From UBA3064 sp023258775 (GTDB taxonomy: Bacteria; Pseudomonadota; Gammaproteobacteria; Burkholderiales; Burkholderiaceae_E): a stretch of DNA of 64,000 bases. The position numbers were made by a program, and so were the translations under genes. Location of the stretch: contig JBIKXS010000014.1 of the NCBI GenBank assembly GCA_044355655.1, positions 1 to 64,000 on the forward strand, written 5' to 3'. This document shows positions 34,979 through 44,779 of this stretch, piece by piece. The stretch's first letter is position 1. Each line of letters starts with the position of its first letter. The notes beneath the pieces were generated by a model. It made no database searches, was not told the DNA's origin, and worked only from the letters and a program-made list of their open reading frames with translations.

Positions 34979-37216
34979 CTAATGCTTAAGTATTTTAAGT
35001 AAATTGATATAGTCATCCGTGAAAAGTTTAAGACCAGGCATGATTTCAATACGCTGAATCACCTTACTTAAACGCTCGTGCTCAAAAATCGCCGGGTTGC
35101 GCGTCACGATGACCTGATCGGTTGACGAAAGCCAGTACTTTGGTCCCGAATCAAAATCGGGTGAATCAGAAACCAACACCGCTTGCAGTCCAAAATGATC
35201 AGCAAGCTGTCGAATCACCGGCATTGGGTTCACGAAACGGTTTGTGGCCTGAAAGACGATGACGCCATCGGGCTTTAAATGCTTAACATAGAGCGCCATT
35301 GCCTCTTTTGTCAAAAAATGACTTGGAATCGAATCGCCAGCGAAAGCATCCATGGCAATCACATCGAATTGACGTGGCGCCTCTCGCTCAAGTGCTAGGC
35401 GGCCATCGCCAATCACCAGTTCATGCGGGGCTTGCATCCGCTTAAGAAAGCTGAACTCAGTTTGAGCAGCTCTCACGACAGCCGGGGAAATTTCATAAAA
35501 AACCCATTGATCGCCAGGCTGGGCGTAGACCGCCAAGGCTCCTGCACCAAGCCCAATAACCCCGACGCGTTTTGGCCCAGCAGGAAGGCTTGCAAAGGTC
35601 CGTCCATATCCCGAGTCGGGACCGAAATAACTCGAAGGACTCATTTGTAACTCATCGCGTTGCAGCTGACCACCGTGTGCAATTGATCCGTGAATGAGAT
35701 TGCGAAAGTCCTCGCCGCCAGCATTACTGTTTCTTGTACGTACCACACCGTAAAAGTCCCGAGCCATCATCCGAACGCCCTCGTTGTAGTGATCAAGAAA
35801 CTTCCAGGTGAACCCAAGCACGGAAGCAAGAACGGCCGCTGTCATGAGCATGGCCAAAGAACGGCCTGCGCGCATCCCCGCGCGGATATTTTCTTGAACC
35901 CGTGGACTGATTGCGGCTTCACCGATCGGCCCTATCGCCGTCTGACCCGCGCCCGATGCATCAGTACTGCGAAGCAGCACAAAGCCAAGCGCAGTAGCAA
36001 GGATTAATACAATATGGAATTCATAATGACCACTCATAACAAGCGGCGCAACGACAGCCATCAATAATGAGCCCACCGCGCCACCTGCGGACATGGCCAA
36101 GTAGAACTGGGTCAGTCGCTGTGGCTCAGGGCGCAAGCGATAAAGTTCGCCATGGAACACCATACAAAGGACGAAAAGACCTAGCGAATAAACCGGCGCG
36201 GCAAGGGCCAAGTCGAGCGAATCAGCGAGCCAGGCCATGGCCGGCAGGGCAATCGCACTAAGCGGTAAAAAGATGATGCGCTTATACCAACGCGGGTGAT
36301 CGAAACTTATGATGAAGGTCACCAGATAAAGCGCAAGCGGAAGCACCCACAAAAGCGGTGCCGATGAGATGTTTTGTGTCAGATGGCTGCTCACACCAAG
36401 CAATAGCGCTGAACCCATTGCTGAGTAGCCCATCCACGACATCCAGCCACCAGCTTGAGTTTGACCATCTTGGCTCGATGCAGGACTAGCCTTTGCATGA
36501 CTTGAGCCATCAACCCTTTGCGCTTTCTCACGAGCATCAGCCGCTGAAGCCCGATGACCTTCTGATAGGCGTTCTAAACCCTGGTTAGCTTCAACTTCGG
36601 GACCAAGACCCTGACGCGCATGTTCCTGGACGGCAAACCAGGTTCGCCAGGCCATCCAAATACACAACAATGCAAAGCACACGAACAATGCCGACCAGAT
36701 CCAGGCCGTTTCTCTGTTACCAAAAATTGGTTCAATAACAAAGGGAAAGCCAATCAACGCCAAAAGCGATGCCGCGTTTGAAAGTGCAAACAATCGATAA
36801 GGCGCCTCGGACTGATACTGTCGCCAGTACCAGGCCCCCACCAGTGGCGTGGTGGTCGAAAGCAAAAAGTAGGGCAGACCGATGGTGGCAATCAACAGCA
36901 AAATAATCTGAACAATTGGATCTTCAGCACCCGTGGGACGCCATCCATCCGAAACAATAATTGGCATAAATGCTAATGCACACAAAAGCATCAGGCTGTG
37001 AACCTGCACCTGCCTTTTCAATGGTAAAAAATGGGTGAGCGCATGTGCATACCCATAACCTGCTAGCAAGGCACTCTGAAAAAAGAGTAAGCAGGTTGTC
37101 CAGACCGCTGCAGAACCACCAAACCAAGGGAGAATCTGTTTTGCAATTAGGGGTTGAACCAAAAAAATCAAAAAAGCTGAAATAAAAATCACTAACGCGT
37201 GAATCACAAGAGACAC
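34979..37216 (-). CDS. Membrane-fused spermidine synthase-like protein
   Basis: 745 residues. The N-terminal region (about 1-480) holds many hydrophobic helices with a charged insertion near 200-250. The C-terminal third (about 540-745) is a spermidine-synthase/methyltransferase Rossmann domain with VIGLGAGALAVYAQPGD and DAFAGDSIPSHFLTKEA. Proteins of this architecture are widespread and called fused MFS/spermidine synthase; whether they make polyamines is not established. The start is GTG at 37216 with weak ribosome signal. It is 59 bp downstream of the ABC exporter gene. Confidence 0.8.
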   Translation of the reverse strand: MSLVIHALVIFISAFLIFLVQPLIAKQILPWFGGSAAVWTTCLLFFQSALLAGYGYAHALTHFLPLKRQVQVHSLMLLCALAFMPIIVSDGWRPTGAEDPIVQIILLLIATIGLPYFLLSTTTPLVGAWYWRQYQSEAPYRLFALSNAASLLALIGFPFVIEPIFGNRETAWIWSALFVCFALLCIWMAWRTWFAVQEHARQGLGPEVEANQGLERLSEGHRASAADAREKAQRVDGSSHAKASPASSQDGQTQAGGWMSWMGYSAMGSALLLGVSSHLTQNISSAPLLWVLPLALYLVTFIISFDHPRWYKRIIFLPLSAIALPAMAWLADSLDLALAAPVYSLGLFVLCMVFHGELYRLRPEPQRLTQFYLAMSAGGAVGSLLMAVVAPLVMSGHYEFHIVLILATALGFVLLRSTDASGAGQTAIGPIGEAAISPRVQENIRAGMRAGRSLAMLMTAAVLASVLGFTWKFLDHYNEGVRMMARDFYGVVRTRNSNAGGEDFRNLIHGSIAHGGQLQRDELQMSPSSYFGPDSGYGRTFASLPAGPKRVGVIGLGAGALAVYAQPGDQWVFYEISPAVVRAAQTEFSFLKRMQAPHELVIGDGRLALEREAPRQFDVIAMDAFAGDSIPSHFLTKEAMALYVKHLKPDGVIVFQATNRFVNPMPVIRQLADHFGLQAVLVSDSPDFDSGPKYWLSSTDQVIVTRNPAIFEHERLSKVIQRIEIMPGLKLFTDDYINLLKILKH

Positions 37217-37275
37217 TCCAAACGAGAAAGCGCCATGTTACTCATGGTCGCGAAAACAGAAAAACGACGAAGCAC

Positions 37276-39159
37276 TCAAAGGCTAGGCACAGATTCCTTT
37301 GATTGGCTTAAATCCTGCTGCTTTTTCCAAAGTGCCTGATAGATCCCATCCTGCTCAAGCAGCGCCTCGTGCACACCACTTTGAACAACCCGGCCTTGAT
37401 CAAAAACCAAAATCCAATCGGCCTTAGCTGCGTCATACAAGCGATGGGTCACCAGCACCGTGCTCCGCTGATTGGCTAGTTGGAGCAATGTATTCATGAC
37501 CGCACTAGCCGTACTGGTGTCGAGTGCACTGGTGGGTTCATCGAGCACAAGCAGGTTTGGCTTGCGGATAAGTGCGCGGGCGATCGCGATACGCTGCCTC
37601 TGCCCACCCGAGCAACTGTCTGCCGACACGATGGTCTCATCACCCATAGGCAGGCCGGCAATCCAGCCAGACAAACCGGCAGCATGGGCTGCATCGGCAA
37701 TCTCTTGAGCACTTGCATCAAGAAACCCGGTCCTGATGTTTTCAGCAATACTGCCGTGAAAAAGCAAGCTATCCTGGAATACAGCGCTTGTTTGAGCCCA
37801 GTAGCGCGCAAATCCGATCGATTCGAGGGTTTCGCCATTTACCCAAATCGTGCCGCGTTGGGGCGTAATAAGCCCCAGGAGCAGTTGAATCGCTGTACTT
37901 TTACCCGACCCGCTGCTTCCGACAAACGCAGTCAATTTTCCGGCAGCTAGTTCAAAACTTAAGTTCGCACTGAATTGAGTGTTTGGATAGACATAACTTA
38001 CATCGCTAAAACGAATCGAAGGCGGCAAGCAATCAGGCTCCGCTTTTAATTCACCAGACCTTGGCGCTGTTGCTAACGAAGAGTCACTGTCACCCGACAA
38101 ACCAATGCCGCCCAGCGATATCGCATGACAATCAGCGTCGGGCGGCAATAAAGCGCGGCTTGGTGAAGCTACCCGAACACTTGCCATGGACTGAAATTCC
38201 TCAACCCTGCGCATGCTCGCTGATAGACCTACCAGTCGCGAAATCGAGGTTGCAAAAGAGTAGGCATGGGTCGCTAGCGCTGCAAAAAGCAGATAAAAAG
38301 AGACGAGTGCTCCGGTCGTGATATGCCCCTTGATGAGCATCCAGCAGCCACATGCAAGCACAATAACATCAATAAACTCTACAGCGATCCAAGGTACCCG
38401 ATTACTAAAATAACTATAAATATTATATTTTCTCGTGCTCGTTTGAATGTCATGATTTACAAGGTCGAATCGTTTGGTCACATAGCCTGCCAGACCGAAC
38501 ACACGAACGACAACTTGGTTGGCAAGATTTTCCCAGAGTTGGTTCGAGAGCCTGCCATGAGCTTGTTTTGATTCATAGCTCGCCTGCTCAGCGATCGGCG
38601 TTAGGATTCGCGGTCCGATCGGGATTGTTGGAACGAGAAGCAGCAATCCCAAAATCGCTAAACGCCAATCCGTGATCACGAGCATGATCAATGCAATCAG
38701 CACACCGAAAAATCCTGTGGCGATATAACCGAGCGACCATAGGGCTGACTCCAAGCCGCCTGCATCATTAATGATTCTAGAAACAAGATCTCCATGAGTC
38801 GACGACCTAATGGAAGCAAGTTCTAATCCCTGTACACGTAAAAACAATTGCTTGCGGAGCTCTGCGGGCATGACCGCGCACAGGCCTGATAAGAGGTATT
38901 CATGCAAACTGCCGCAAATACTCGACACAAGTGCAGCTGCAAAGAGCAAACTCAAAATAATGACCATCAGGTCAACTTTGGATTGCAGGATCGCCTCATC
39001 GATCAGGCTTGTGAACGCAAGGCGTTGAGCCATTTGCAAGCCAAGCTCGATCATCATCAAGAATAAGACCGCGCCGACTGCACGTCGGTGAGGCCGAAAA
39101 ATCGGCCACAAACTCCTGGCTAGCGTGAGAACCCAGCCAAATCCGGGTTTCACGTCCAA
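37276..39159 (-). CDS. ABC exporter, fused permease and ATPase
   Basis: 627 residues. A six-helix ABC exporter membrane domain (about 20-320) precedes an ATPase domain (about 380-615) with Walker A GSSGSGKSTAIQ, signature SCSGGQRQRIAIARAL and Walker B LVLDEPTSALD. Between them is a non-conserved linker (about 335-385). It resembles lipid/drug exporters such as MsbA-like half transporters, which work as homodimers. The start is probably the TTG at 39159 or a GTG two codons later, 3 bp after a Bug gene. The cargo is unknown. Confidence 0.83.
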   Translation of the reverse strand: MDVKPGFGWVLTLARSLWPIFRPHRRAVGAVLFLMMIELGLQMAQRLAFTSLIDEAILQSKVDLMVIILSLLFAAALVSSICGSLHEYLLSGLCAVMPAELRKQLFLRVQGLELASIRSSTHGDLVSRIINDAGGLESALWSLGYIATGFFGVLIALIMLVITDWRLAILGLLLLVPTIPIGPRILTPIAEQASYESKQAHGRLSNQLWENLANQVVVRVFGLAGYVTKRFDLVNHDIQTSTRKYNIYSYFSNRVPWIAVEFIDVIVLACGCWMLIKGHITTGALVSFYLLFAALATHAYSFATSISRLVGLSASMRRVEEFQSMASVRVASPSRALLPPDADCHAISLGGIGLSGDSDSSLATAPRSGELKAEPDCLPPSIRFSDVSYVYPNTQFSANLSFELAAGKLTAFVGSSGSGKSTAIQLLLGLITPQRGTIWVNGETLESIGFARYWAQTSAVFQDSLLFHGSIAENIRTGFLDASAQEIADAAHAAGLSGWIAGLPMGDETIVSADSCSGGQRQRIAIARALIRKPNLLVLDEPTSALDTSTASAVMNTLLQLANQRSTVLVTHRLYDAAKADWILVFDQGRVVQSGVHEALLEQDGIYQALWKKQQDLSQSKESVPSL

Positions 39160-39162
39160 GGC

Positions 39163-40143
39163 TTAGGATAGCTTGATGTTATTGCGCCGAATCACGTCGG
39201 CGAAGCGCGTTGAAATTGCCTTGAGGTAAGCCGTCAAATCGGCTGCAGATCGAAAGTCGGGCTCGACAGAAATTGTTGCCATGGTTTGCTTGACTGCTTC
39301 ACTAGGCATTGATTTTTCAAGGATAGCTGCCAGCCGTTCGATGACTGCTGCAGGTGTATTGGCTGGCACCATCACCCCAAGCCAGGCCCCAAGATCAAAT
39401 CCGGCAAGTTCGGGGAGTTTGGCAAAGGGCATAACGCCTGGCGTCATCGTACTTCCCTTTTCAAGCGATACGCCGTAGGCTTTAAGCTTTCCGCTCTTGA
39501 CTAACGGCATGGTCGACGCTGCTGTCTCAATGCAATAGGTAATTTGACCACTCATCACATCGGTGAGCGCAGCAACACTGCCTTTATAGGGCACATGTAA
39601 TGCCTGCAGGCCCGCTGCCGCGTTGAAGGCTTCTGCGATGAGATGCGCGGTCGCCCCGGTACCTGAAGAACCAAAACTATACTTGCCGGGGGCTGCCTTC
39701 ACCATCGCGATAAATTCGCGCAAATCTTTTGCAGCCATGCTCGGAGAGGTCACAAGCACATAGGGCGACATACCGATCATCGCTACAGGTACTAGATCTT
39801 TCATCGGATCATAGGGAACTTTTTGGAGCAAGGGTGCGACCGACATGGGACCACTTGATGCAGCAAGAATCGTGTAGCCATCAGGCGCCGCTTTAGCCAC
39901 TGCATCGGTACCGATGGTGCCACCAGCACCCGCCTTATTCTCGACAACAACCGCAACCCCTAGGCCTTTGGAGAGTTCTTGCGCTGCAACACGACCAGCA
40001 AGGTCCGTAGCCTGGCCAGGAGGCCAAGGCACAATCATTTTCAATGGTCTTGATGGATAGGCTTGCGCCCAAACACCTGTAGTGTTCAGCGTCGCAAAAG
40101 CTGTACTGCCGAGCGCTGCGCTGAGGATTTGTCGTCGTTTCAT
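39163..40143 (-). CDS. Bug family (TctC-like) solute-binding protein
   Basis: About 326 residues with a twin-arginine-like signal (KRRQILSAALG) and Bug core AYPSRPLKMIVPWPPGQATDLAGR. The ATG at 40143 has GGAGAC upstream. It is 3 bp before the ABC exporter gene, and divergent from a DctQ-DctM pair 223 bp away that lacks its own binding protein, so it could serve that TRAP permease. Confidence 0.87.
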   Translation of the reverse strand: MKRRQILSAALGSTAFATLNTTGVWAQAYPSRPLKMIVPWPPGQATDLAGRVAAQELSKGLGVAVVVENKAGAGGTIGTDAVAKAAPDGYTILAASSGPMSVAPLLQKVPYDPMKDLVPVAMIGMSPYVLVTSPSMAAKDLREFIAMVKAAPGKYSFGSSGTGATAHLIAEAFNAAAGLQALHVPYKGSVAALTDVMSGQITYCIETAASTMPLVKSGKLKAYGVSLEKGSTMTPGVMPFAKLPELAGFDLGAWLGVMVPANTPAAVIERLAAILEKSMPSEAVKQTMATISVEPDFRSAADLTAYLKAISTRFADVIRRNNIKLS

Positions 40144-40366
40144 GCTGATTGTCTCCAACATAAATAAAAAATGTACTGATGCAAAGAAAGAATAGGATGC
40201 GAATGTCTTTAGGGAATACGATGGATGGCCTTGAAAGAATACGATGCGAAGACCTTTGGAGCAAACATGAATACCGCAAAACCGAGCCAGCGCCTAGCCT
40301 GTCAAGCGCTTGATCGAAGCATGTTAGAGTCCGCCGGGGAGTGACTCGACGCCACGCAAAACACTC

Positions 40367-40861
40367 ATGCTTAACTTAACGCGAATTTTTTCCTGGCTTG
40401 CGCGTCTTTGTGCAATTCTCGCAGGCATGCTGCTCACGGCGATTACTTTGATGACTTGCGTGAGCATCGTGGGACGCGAAGCCATCGGCAAACCAATCAC
40501 CGGAGATTTTGAGCTTTCAGGGGTTGCCGCCGGCGCAGCAATCGCGCTCTTTATGCCGTTGTGCCAGGTAAGGCGAGGCAACATCATTGTTGATTTTTTT
40601 ACAGCAAGATGCTCAGCGTCGACAATTCAACGGTTAGATCGCATAGGCGCATTCGTTTTGTCGGCCTGCTTTATGGTTCTCGCGTGGCGCACCGCGGTAG
40701 GCGGGTTAAATGCTTTTGGTAGCGCTAGCGGTACCATGATTCTCGGGTTTCCCGAATGGATCACCTATTCATTGATGGTACCGGCCTTCGGGCTCACCGG
40801 CCTGATTGCCCTTGCCCAGGGTCTTGGCCTGATCGACGACGAACAACGAGCAAAGCTATGA
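40367..40861 (+). CDS. TRAP transporter small permease (DctQ type)
   Basis: 164 residues with four hydrophobic helices and the pattern GREAIGKPITGDFELSGVAAG typical of DctQ. It overlaps dctM by 4 bp (ATGA). No DctP or TAXI gene is adjacent; the divergent neighbour is a Bug gene. Confidence 0.87.
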   Translation: MLNLTRIFSWLARLCAILAGMLLTAITLMTCVSIVGREAIGKPITGDFELSGVAAGAAIALFMPLCQVRRGNIIVDFFTARCSASTIQRLDRIGAFVLSACFMVLAWRTAVGGLNAFGSASGTMILGFPEWITYSLMVPAFGLTGLIALAQGLGLIDDEQRAKL

Positions 40862-42177
40862 GCGGTCTTTTGCTTGTCGCCATGATGTTTGTGGTCATGC
40901 TTGTCTTGATGGCGGTGCGCATCCCGATCGCTGCTGCAATGTTTTTTGCTGGCGCCTACGGTTATGTGATGCAAACTGGATGGGCGGGCTTTAGCAATTA
41001 TCTCAATGCGCAAGCATTTGCACGATTTGCAAGTTATGATCTTTCGGTTATACCGCTCTTTATTTTGATGGGCAACTTCGCGACCCAGGGTGGTATTTCT
41101 CGCGCGCTTTTTTCGTTTGCTGCCGGTATTACCCGTCGCTTCAAAGGCGGTATGGCGATGGCCGCTGTACTCGCAAGTGCTGCCTTTGGGGCAATTTGCG
41201 GCTCATCGGTGGCAACCGCTGCAACAATTACTGGTGTTGCATTGCCGGAGCTGAGGCGGCATGGCTATTCGGGACGTCTGGCTACCGGCACCCTAGCAGC
41301 GGCAGGTACGCTGGGCATTCTTATTCCGCCATCGGTCCCATTGGTCATTTATGCAATCCTCACGGAACAGAATATCGCCAAGCTATTTGCCGCAGCAATG
41401 ATCCCTGGGCTGATCGCTACGCTTGGATACCTTGTCGTGATCGCAATTTATGTACGCATGGTCCCTGGCCAGGCACCAGAGATCGACGACGACGTTCCTG
41501 GCATTAACGCCGCTTCAGTATTATCGGTTGCGCCAATTCTGAGCATTTTTCTCATTGTTTTTGGTGGTATTTACGGCGGGTTTTTTACGCCCACAGAAGG
41601 TGCTGGGGTTGGTGCAGCAGCCACCCTGATCTCAGCACTGTTAAGGCGAGAACTCAGCTGGCGTGGATTTAAGGAATGTTTTTATGCCACTGCTGAAAGT
41701 TCCGGGATGATTTTTTTGATTTTCCTTGGGGCAGATGTGATGAGCGGTGCGCTCGCCTTAAGTGGTGCTACAACGCACCTAAGCGCTTTTGTGAACAGCC
41801 TGGGTTGGCCCCCTTATGCGATTGTTGCTGCAATTCTCGTCTTTTATGTCGTGCTCGGTGCAGTCATGGACGAGCTTTCAATGATTCTATTAACCATACC
41901 TATATTTTTCCCACTGATCATCGGTCTGGATTTTGGTATGCCCAGGGAATCTGTTGCGATCTGGTTCGGCGTGATGGTGCTCATGGTCGTTGAGTTCGGC
42001 TTACTCGCACCGCCTGTTGGATTGAATGTTTACGTGGTGAATGGCATGGCCAAAGATGTGCCTATTGCCGAGAGTTACCGCGGCGTGATGCCCTTTTTGG
42101 TCAGTGACACGATCCGCACCCTATTGTTGCTTTTTTTCCCAGGAATTTGCCTCTGGCTGGTTGGTGTGCTCACCTAA
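40858..42177 (+). CDS. TRAP transporter large permease (DctM type)
   Basis: 439 residues, about 12 helices, with FILMGNFATQGGISRALF, GTLGILIPPSVPLVIY and LLAPPVGLNVYVVNGMAKDV. The start at 40858 overlaps the dctQ stop. It is the second TRAP permease in the window without its own binding protein gene. Confidence 0.9.
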   Translation: MSGLLLVAMMFVVMLVLMAVRIPIAAAMFFAGAYGYVMQTGWAGFSNYLNAQAFARFASYDLSVIPLFILMGNFATQGGISRALFSFAAGITRRFKGGMAMAAVLASAAFGAICGSSVATAATITGVALPELRRHGYSGRLATGTLAAAGTLGILIPPSVPLVIYAILTEQNIAKLFAAAMIPGLIATLGYLVVIAIYVRMVPGQAPEIDDDVPGINAASVLSVAPILSIFLIVFGGIYGGFFTPTEGAGVGAAATLISALLRRELSWRGFKECFYATAESSGMIFLIFLGADVMSGALALSGATTHLSAFVNSLGWPPYAIVAAILVFYVVLGAVMDELSMILLTIPIFFPLIIGLDFGMPRESVAIWFGVMVLMVVEFGLLAPPVGLNVYVVNGMAKDVPIAESYRGVMPFLVSDTIRTLLLLFFPGICLWLVGVLT

Positions 42178-42302
42178 GACTTAGCTGGATTCCAAAAGCC
42201 ATCGGACGATCGCGCCTTGAACAAGCACCAAGCGGGATTTCTGCTCATAGCCAACAAACCCCGCATTGCGAAGACGACGAGGCGACCATGATTCGACGCT
42301 AG

Positions 42303-42944
42303 ATGCTTAGTACCTTTTCTGATCCCCTGCTAGTGTCAGCAGGCGTTGTAGCGTTGGCCGAAGTTGGCGATAAGACACAACTGCTTGCGTTTGTTCTTGC
42401 AGCACGCTTTAAGCGACCCTTGCCGATTGTCGCTGCGATCATGCTTGCGACGCTGCTTAATCACGGGCTCGCTGCTTATTTCGGCACATGGCTTACATCG
42501 CTACTCAACCCGGATTGGCTTACCTACCTTCTAGGTATATCCTTTATAGCCATGGCGGGCTGGATCATGATTCCAGACAAACTTGAAGAAGATGATCGAC
42601 CGATCGCTCATACCGCGAGCGTTTTCGGAACAAGCTTTCTAAGTTTTTTTATGGCCGAGATGGGCGATAAGACGCAAATCGCAACGCTTGCCATGGCTGC
42701 GCATTATGGATTACCCCTGACCGTTATGATTGGTACGACCTTGGGTATGTTGATTGCAAATGTTCCTGCGGTCTACATGGGGGAAAGACTTGCTGGAAAA
42801 ATACCCATGCGTCTGGTTCACAGCCTTGCAGCCTGCATCTTCGCCGCAATTGGTCTTGGAATTTTCATCGGGCATGGAGAAGACCTGCAGAAGATTTTGA
42901 GGCCATCAGGGCAAGCACCCGCAGCCTTGCAAGCACCGCCTTGA
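42303..42944 (+). CDS. GDT1/UPF0016 (TMEM165-like) family membrane protein, putative manganese/calcium transporter
   Basis: 213 residues, about six helices, with two copies of the E-x-G-D-K-T/S motif: LAEVGDKTQLLAF near residue 20 and FMAEMGDKTQIATLAM near residue 115. The family exports Mn2+ or exchanges Ca2+/Mn2+ across membranes; MneA-type bacterial members resist manganese. I checked the upstream 125 bp and found no yybP-ykoY-like riboswitch. Confidence 0.85.
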   Translation: MLSTFSDPLLVSAGVVALAEVGDKTQLLAFVLAARFKRPLPIVAAIMLATLLNHGLAAYFGTWLTSLLNPDWLTYLLGISFIAMAGWIMIPDKLEEDDRPIAHTASVFGTSFLSFFMAEMGDKTQIATLAMAAHYGLPLTVMIGTTLGMLIANVPAVYMGERLAGKIPMRLVHSLAACIFAAIGLGIFIGHGEDLQKILRPSGQAPAALQAPP

Positions 42945-42999
42945 CTGGCATGCTAGAGTTCAATTCATTGAGTGTTTTCATAACATGGAGGAGAAAAAC

Positions 43000-44049
43000 A
43001 TGATCATCAAGTCACGCGTTGCTTTATCGGTGCTTTTAAACGGAATTCAGGATTTCGCAAACATAAGCTTGCGCCGGACCATGCTTGCTGGCATGGCTGC
43101 CCTAGCGCTTGGCAGCGCCTTAGTACCTGCTGAGAGTCAGGCGCAGACGCGTTTGAAATGGGCCCATGTTTACGAAACGTCTGAGCCGTATCACAAATGG
43201 GCGGTTTGGGCAGGCGAGGAGTTTAAAAAGCGCACGGCCGGAAAGTATGAAATTCAAGTCTTCCCCGCTTCAAGCCTGGGCAAGGAAAGCGACATTAATC
43301 AAGGCCTGCAGCTGGGCACCGTCGATATGATTTACACAGGTGCTTCGTTCGCAGCGCGCTCCTTCCCGAGACTTGCGGTCAGTTACTATCCCTTTACCTT
43401 CCGTGATGCCGATCATGTGATCAAGTACAGCAAGAGTGATGTTTTTCGCGAACTCACCGATGGCTATAAAAAGGCAACGAATGGCAACACGGTGCTCGCA
43501 CTCACCTATTACGGTGTTCGCCATTCGACAAGCAATAAACCGTTTAAGAATTGTGATGAGATGAAAGGCTTGAAAATGAGGGTTCCAGACGCTCCCGCTT
43601 ATACAGCGATGCCAAGAGCTTGTGGCGCTAATCCAACCCCAATTGCCTTTGCGGAAGTCTATTTAGCATTACAAAATGGTACGGTCGATGCGCAAGAGAA
43701 TCCTCTGCCCACTATCGAGGCAAAGAAATTTTATGAAGTGCAAAAGCATATTGTGATGACAGGCCATATCGCAGACGCGCTTTTAACGATTGTTGCCCCA
43801 GCGGTTCTTGCCAAGATGTCGCCCGCTGAACAAAAGACACTCGCTGATGTGACCCAGGAGGCCGCCGAAAAGGCCACTCAGGAGATTCGCAAACGCGAAG
43901 GCGAACTGGTAGGTATTTTCAAGAGCAAAGGCGTCAACATCATTGAGGTCGATCGCGCTGCATTCCAGCAACGTGTGCTTAAGGCAGTCGAATTCAGCAG
44001 CATGGGACTGGACAAGCGCGACTGGGACCGCGTGGTTGCCATCAAGTAG
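43000..44049 (+). CDS. DctP-type TRAP transporter solute-binding protein
   Basis: 349 residues. A long N-terminal region with a twin-arginine-like LRRTMLAG and hydrophobic segment ends near SQAQTRLKWAHVYET, the DctP start. The family marker near residue 200 is QNGTVDAQENPLPTI. The ATG at 43000 follows GGAGGAG; the upstream in-frame ATG overlaps that ribosome site and is unlikely. It heads a dctPQM operon, the only one in the window with a DctP protein. Confidence 0.9.
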   Translation: MIIKSRVALSVLLNGIQDFANISLRRTMLAGMAALALGSALVPAESQAQTRLKWAHVYETSEPYHKWAVWAGEEFKKRTAGKYEIQVFPASSLGKESDINQGLQLGTVDMIYTGASFAARSFPRLAVSYYPFTFRDADHVIKYSKSDVFRELTDGYKKATNGNTVLALTYYGVRHSTSNKPFKNCDEMKGLKMRVPDAPAYTAMPRACGANPTPIAFAEVYLALQNGTVDAQENPLPTIEAKKFYEVQKHIVMTGHIADALLTIVAPAVLAKMSPAEQKTLADVTQEAAEKATQEIRKREGELVGIFKSKGVNIIEVDRAAFQQRVLKAVEFSSMGLDKRDWDRVVAIK

Positions 44050-44062
44050 TTAGGAAGTAGTC

Positions 44063-44641
44063 ATGCAAAAGTCCTCCGATGCTGGTCCGGTCGACAGCGT
44101 TAAGAGAGCCGAAGATGCCGGCTTGCATATTGAGGACGATATTGCAGACTTCTCCCAGGTACCTTGGGAGGCCTGGGTTAGCGTTTTCTTTTTTGCCGTC
44201 CTCGCCTTGGTCGTGCTCACGCAGTTCATCACCCGATATGTGCTGAATGACTCGGCTTCGTGGACGGAAGAAATCGCCCGCTATTTGCTTGTGGCAACCG
44301 TATTCAGCGGAGCGGTTATTGGTGTAGCACGCAATAATCATATCCAGGTTGACTTCGTTTATCGCTATCTGCCAAAACCTGCAGCAAGACTTCTCGCAAG
44401 CCTTGTTGACCTTGTTCGAAGTGCTTTTTATATCGCTATGGTTTACCTGTGTTACTTGCTCATCGAGAAGCTTGGCGCATCAAGAATGACGGTTGTCGAT
44501 CTACCGATTAGCATGCTTTATTGGGTTTGTCTTGGTGGCTTTGCAGCGATGGCCTTGCGTTCGATTCAAATCAGCGTGATCCATTGGCAGCGCGGCTACA
44601 GTGTGCTTGAGCGACCTGAGTCCTCCATTCACGAGCGCTAA
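44063..44641 (+). CDS. TRAP transporter small permease (DctQ type)
   Basis: 192 residues, four helices, with a longer polar N-terminus (about 40 residues) than usual and the DctQ pattern SWTEEIARYLLVATVFSGAV. It starts 13 bp after dctP. The gap to dctM is unusually long (138 bp, no gene seen in it), while this pair normally overlaps. Confidence 0.87.
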   Translation: MQKSSDAGPVDSVKRAEDAGLHIEDDIADFSQVPWEAWVSVFFFAVLALVVLTQFITRYVLNDSASWTEEIARYLLVATVFSGAVIGVARNNHIQVDFVYRYLPKPAARLLASLVDLVRSAFYIAMVYLCYLLIEKLGASRMTVVDLPISMLYWVCLGGFAAMALRSIQISVIHWQRGYSVLERPESSIHER

Positions 44642-44779
44642 TCAGTGGAGTCGAAAGCAAAGGGTTCGCGCAGAATCAGCAAATCGACGATCCGCCTTCT
44701 TCAACCATTGAAATCGATTTTAATTCATCCGGCATCAGGGAGCGGCGGGTGAGGCTTGGCTTTCACAGGGTAAAACGCA

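Noticed and set aside
40756..40857. Upstream extension of the dctM frame
   Set aside because: It overlaps dctQ out of frame; the ATG at 40858 gives the normal DctM N-terminus.
42178..42302. yybP-ykoY manganese riboswitch before the GDT1 gene
   Set aside because: Expected conserved bases and paired elements were not found.
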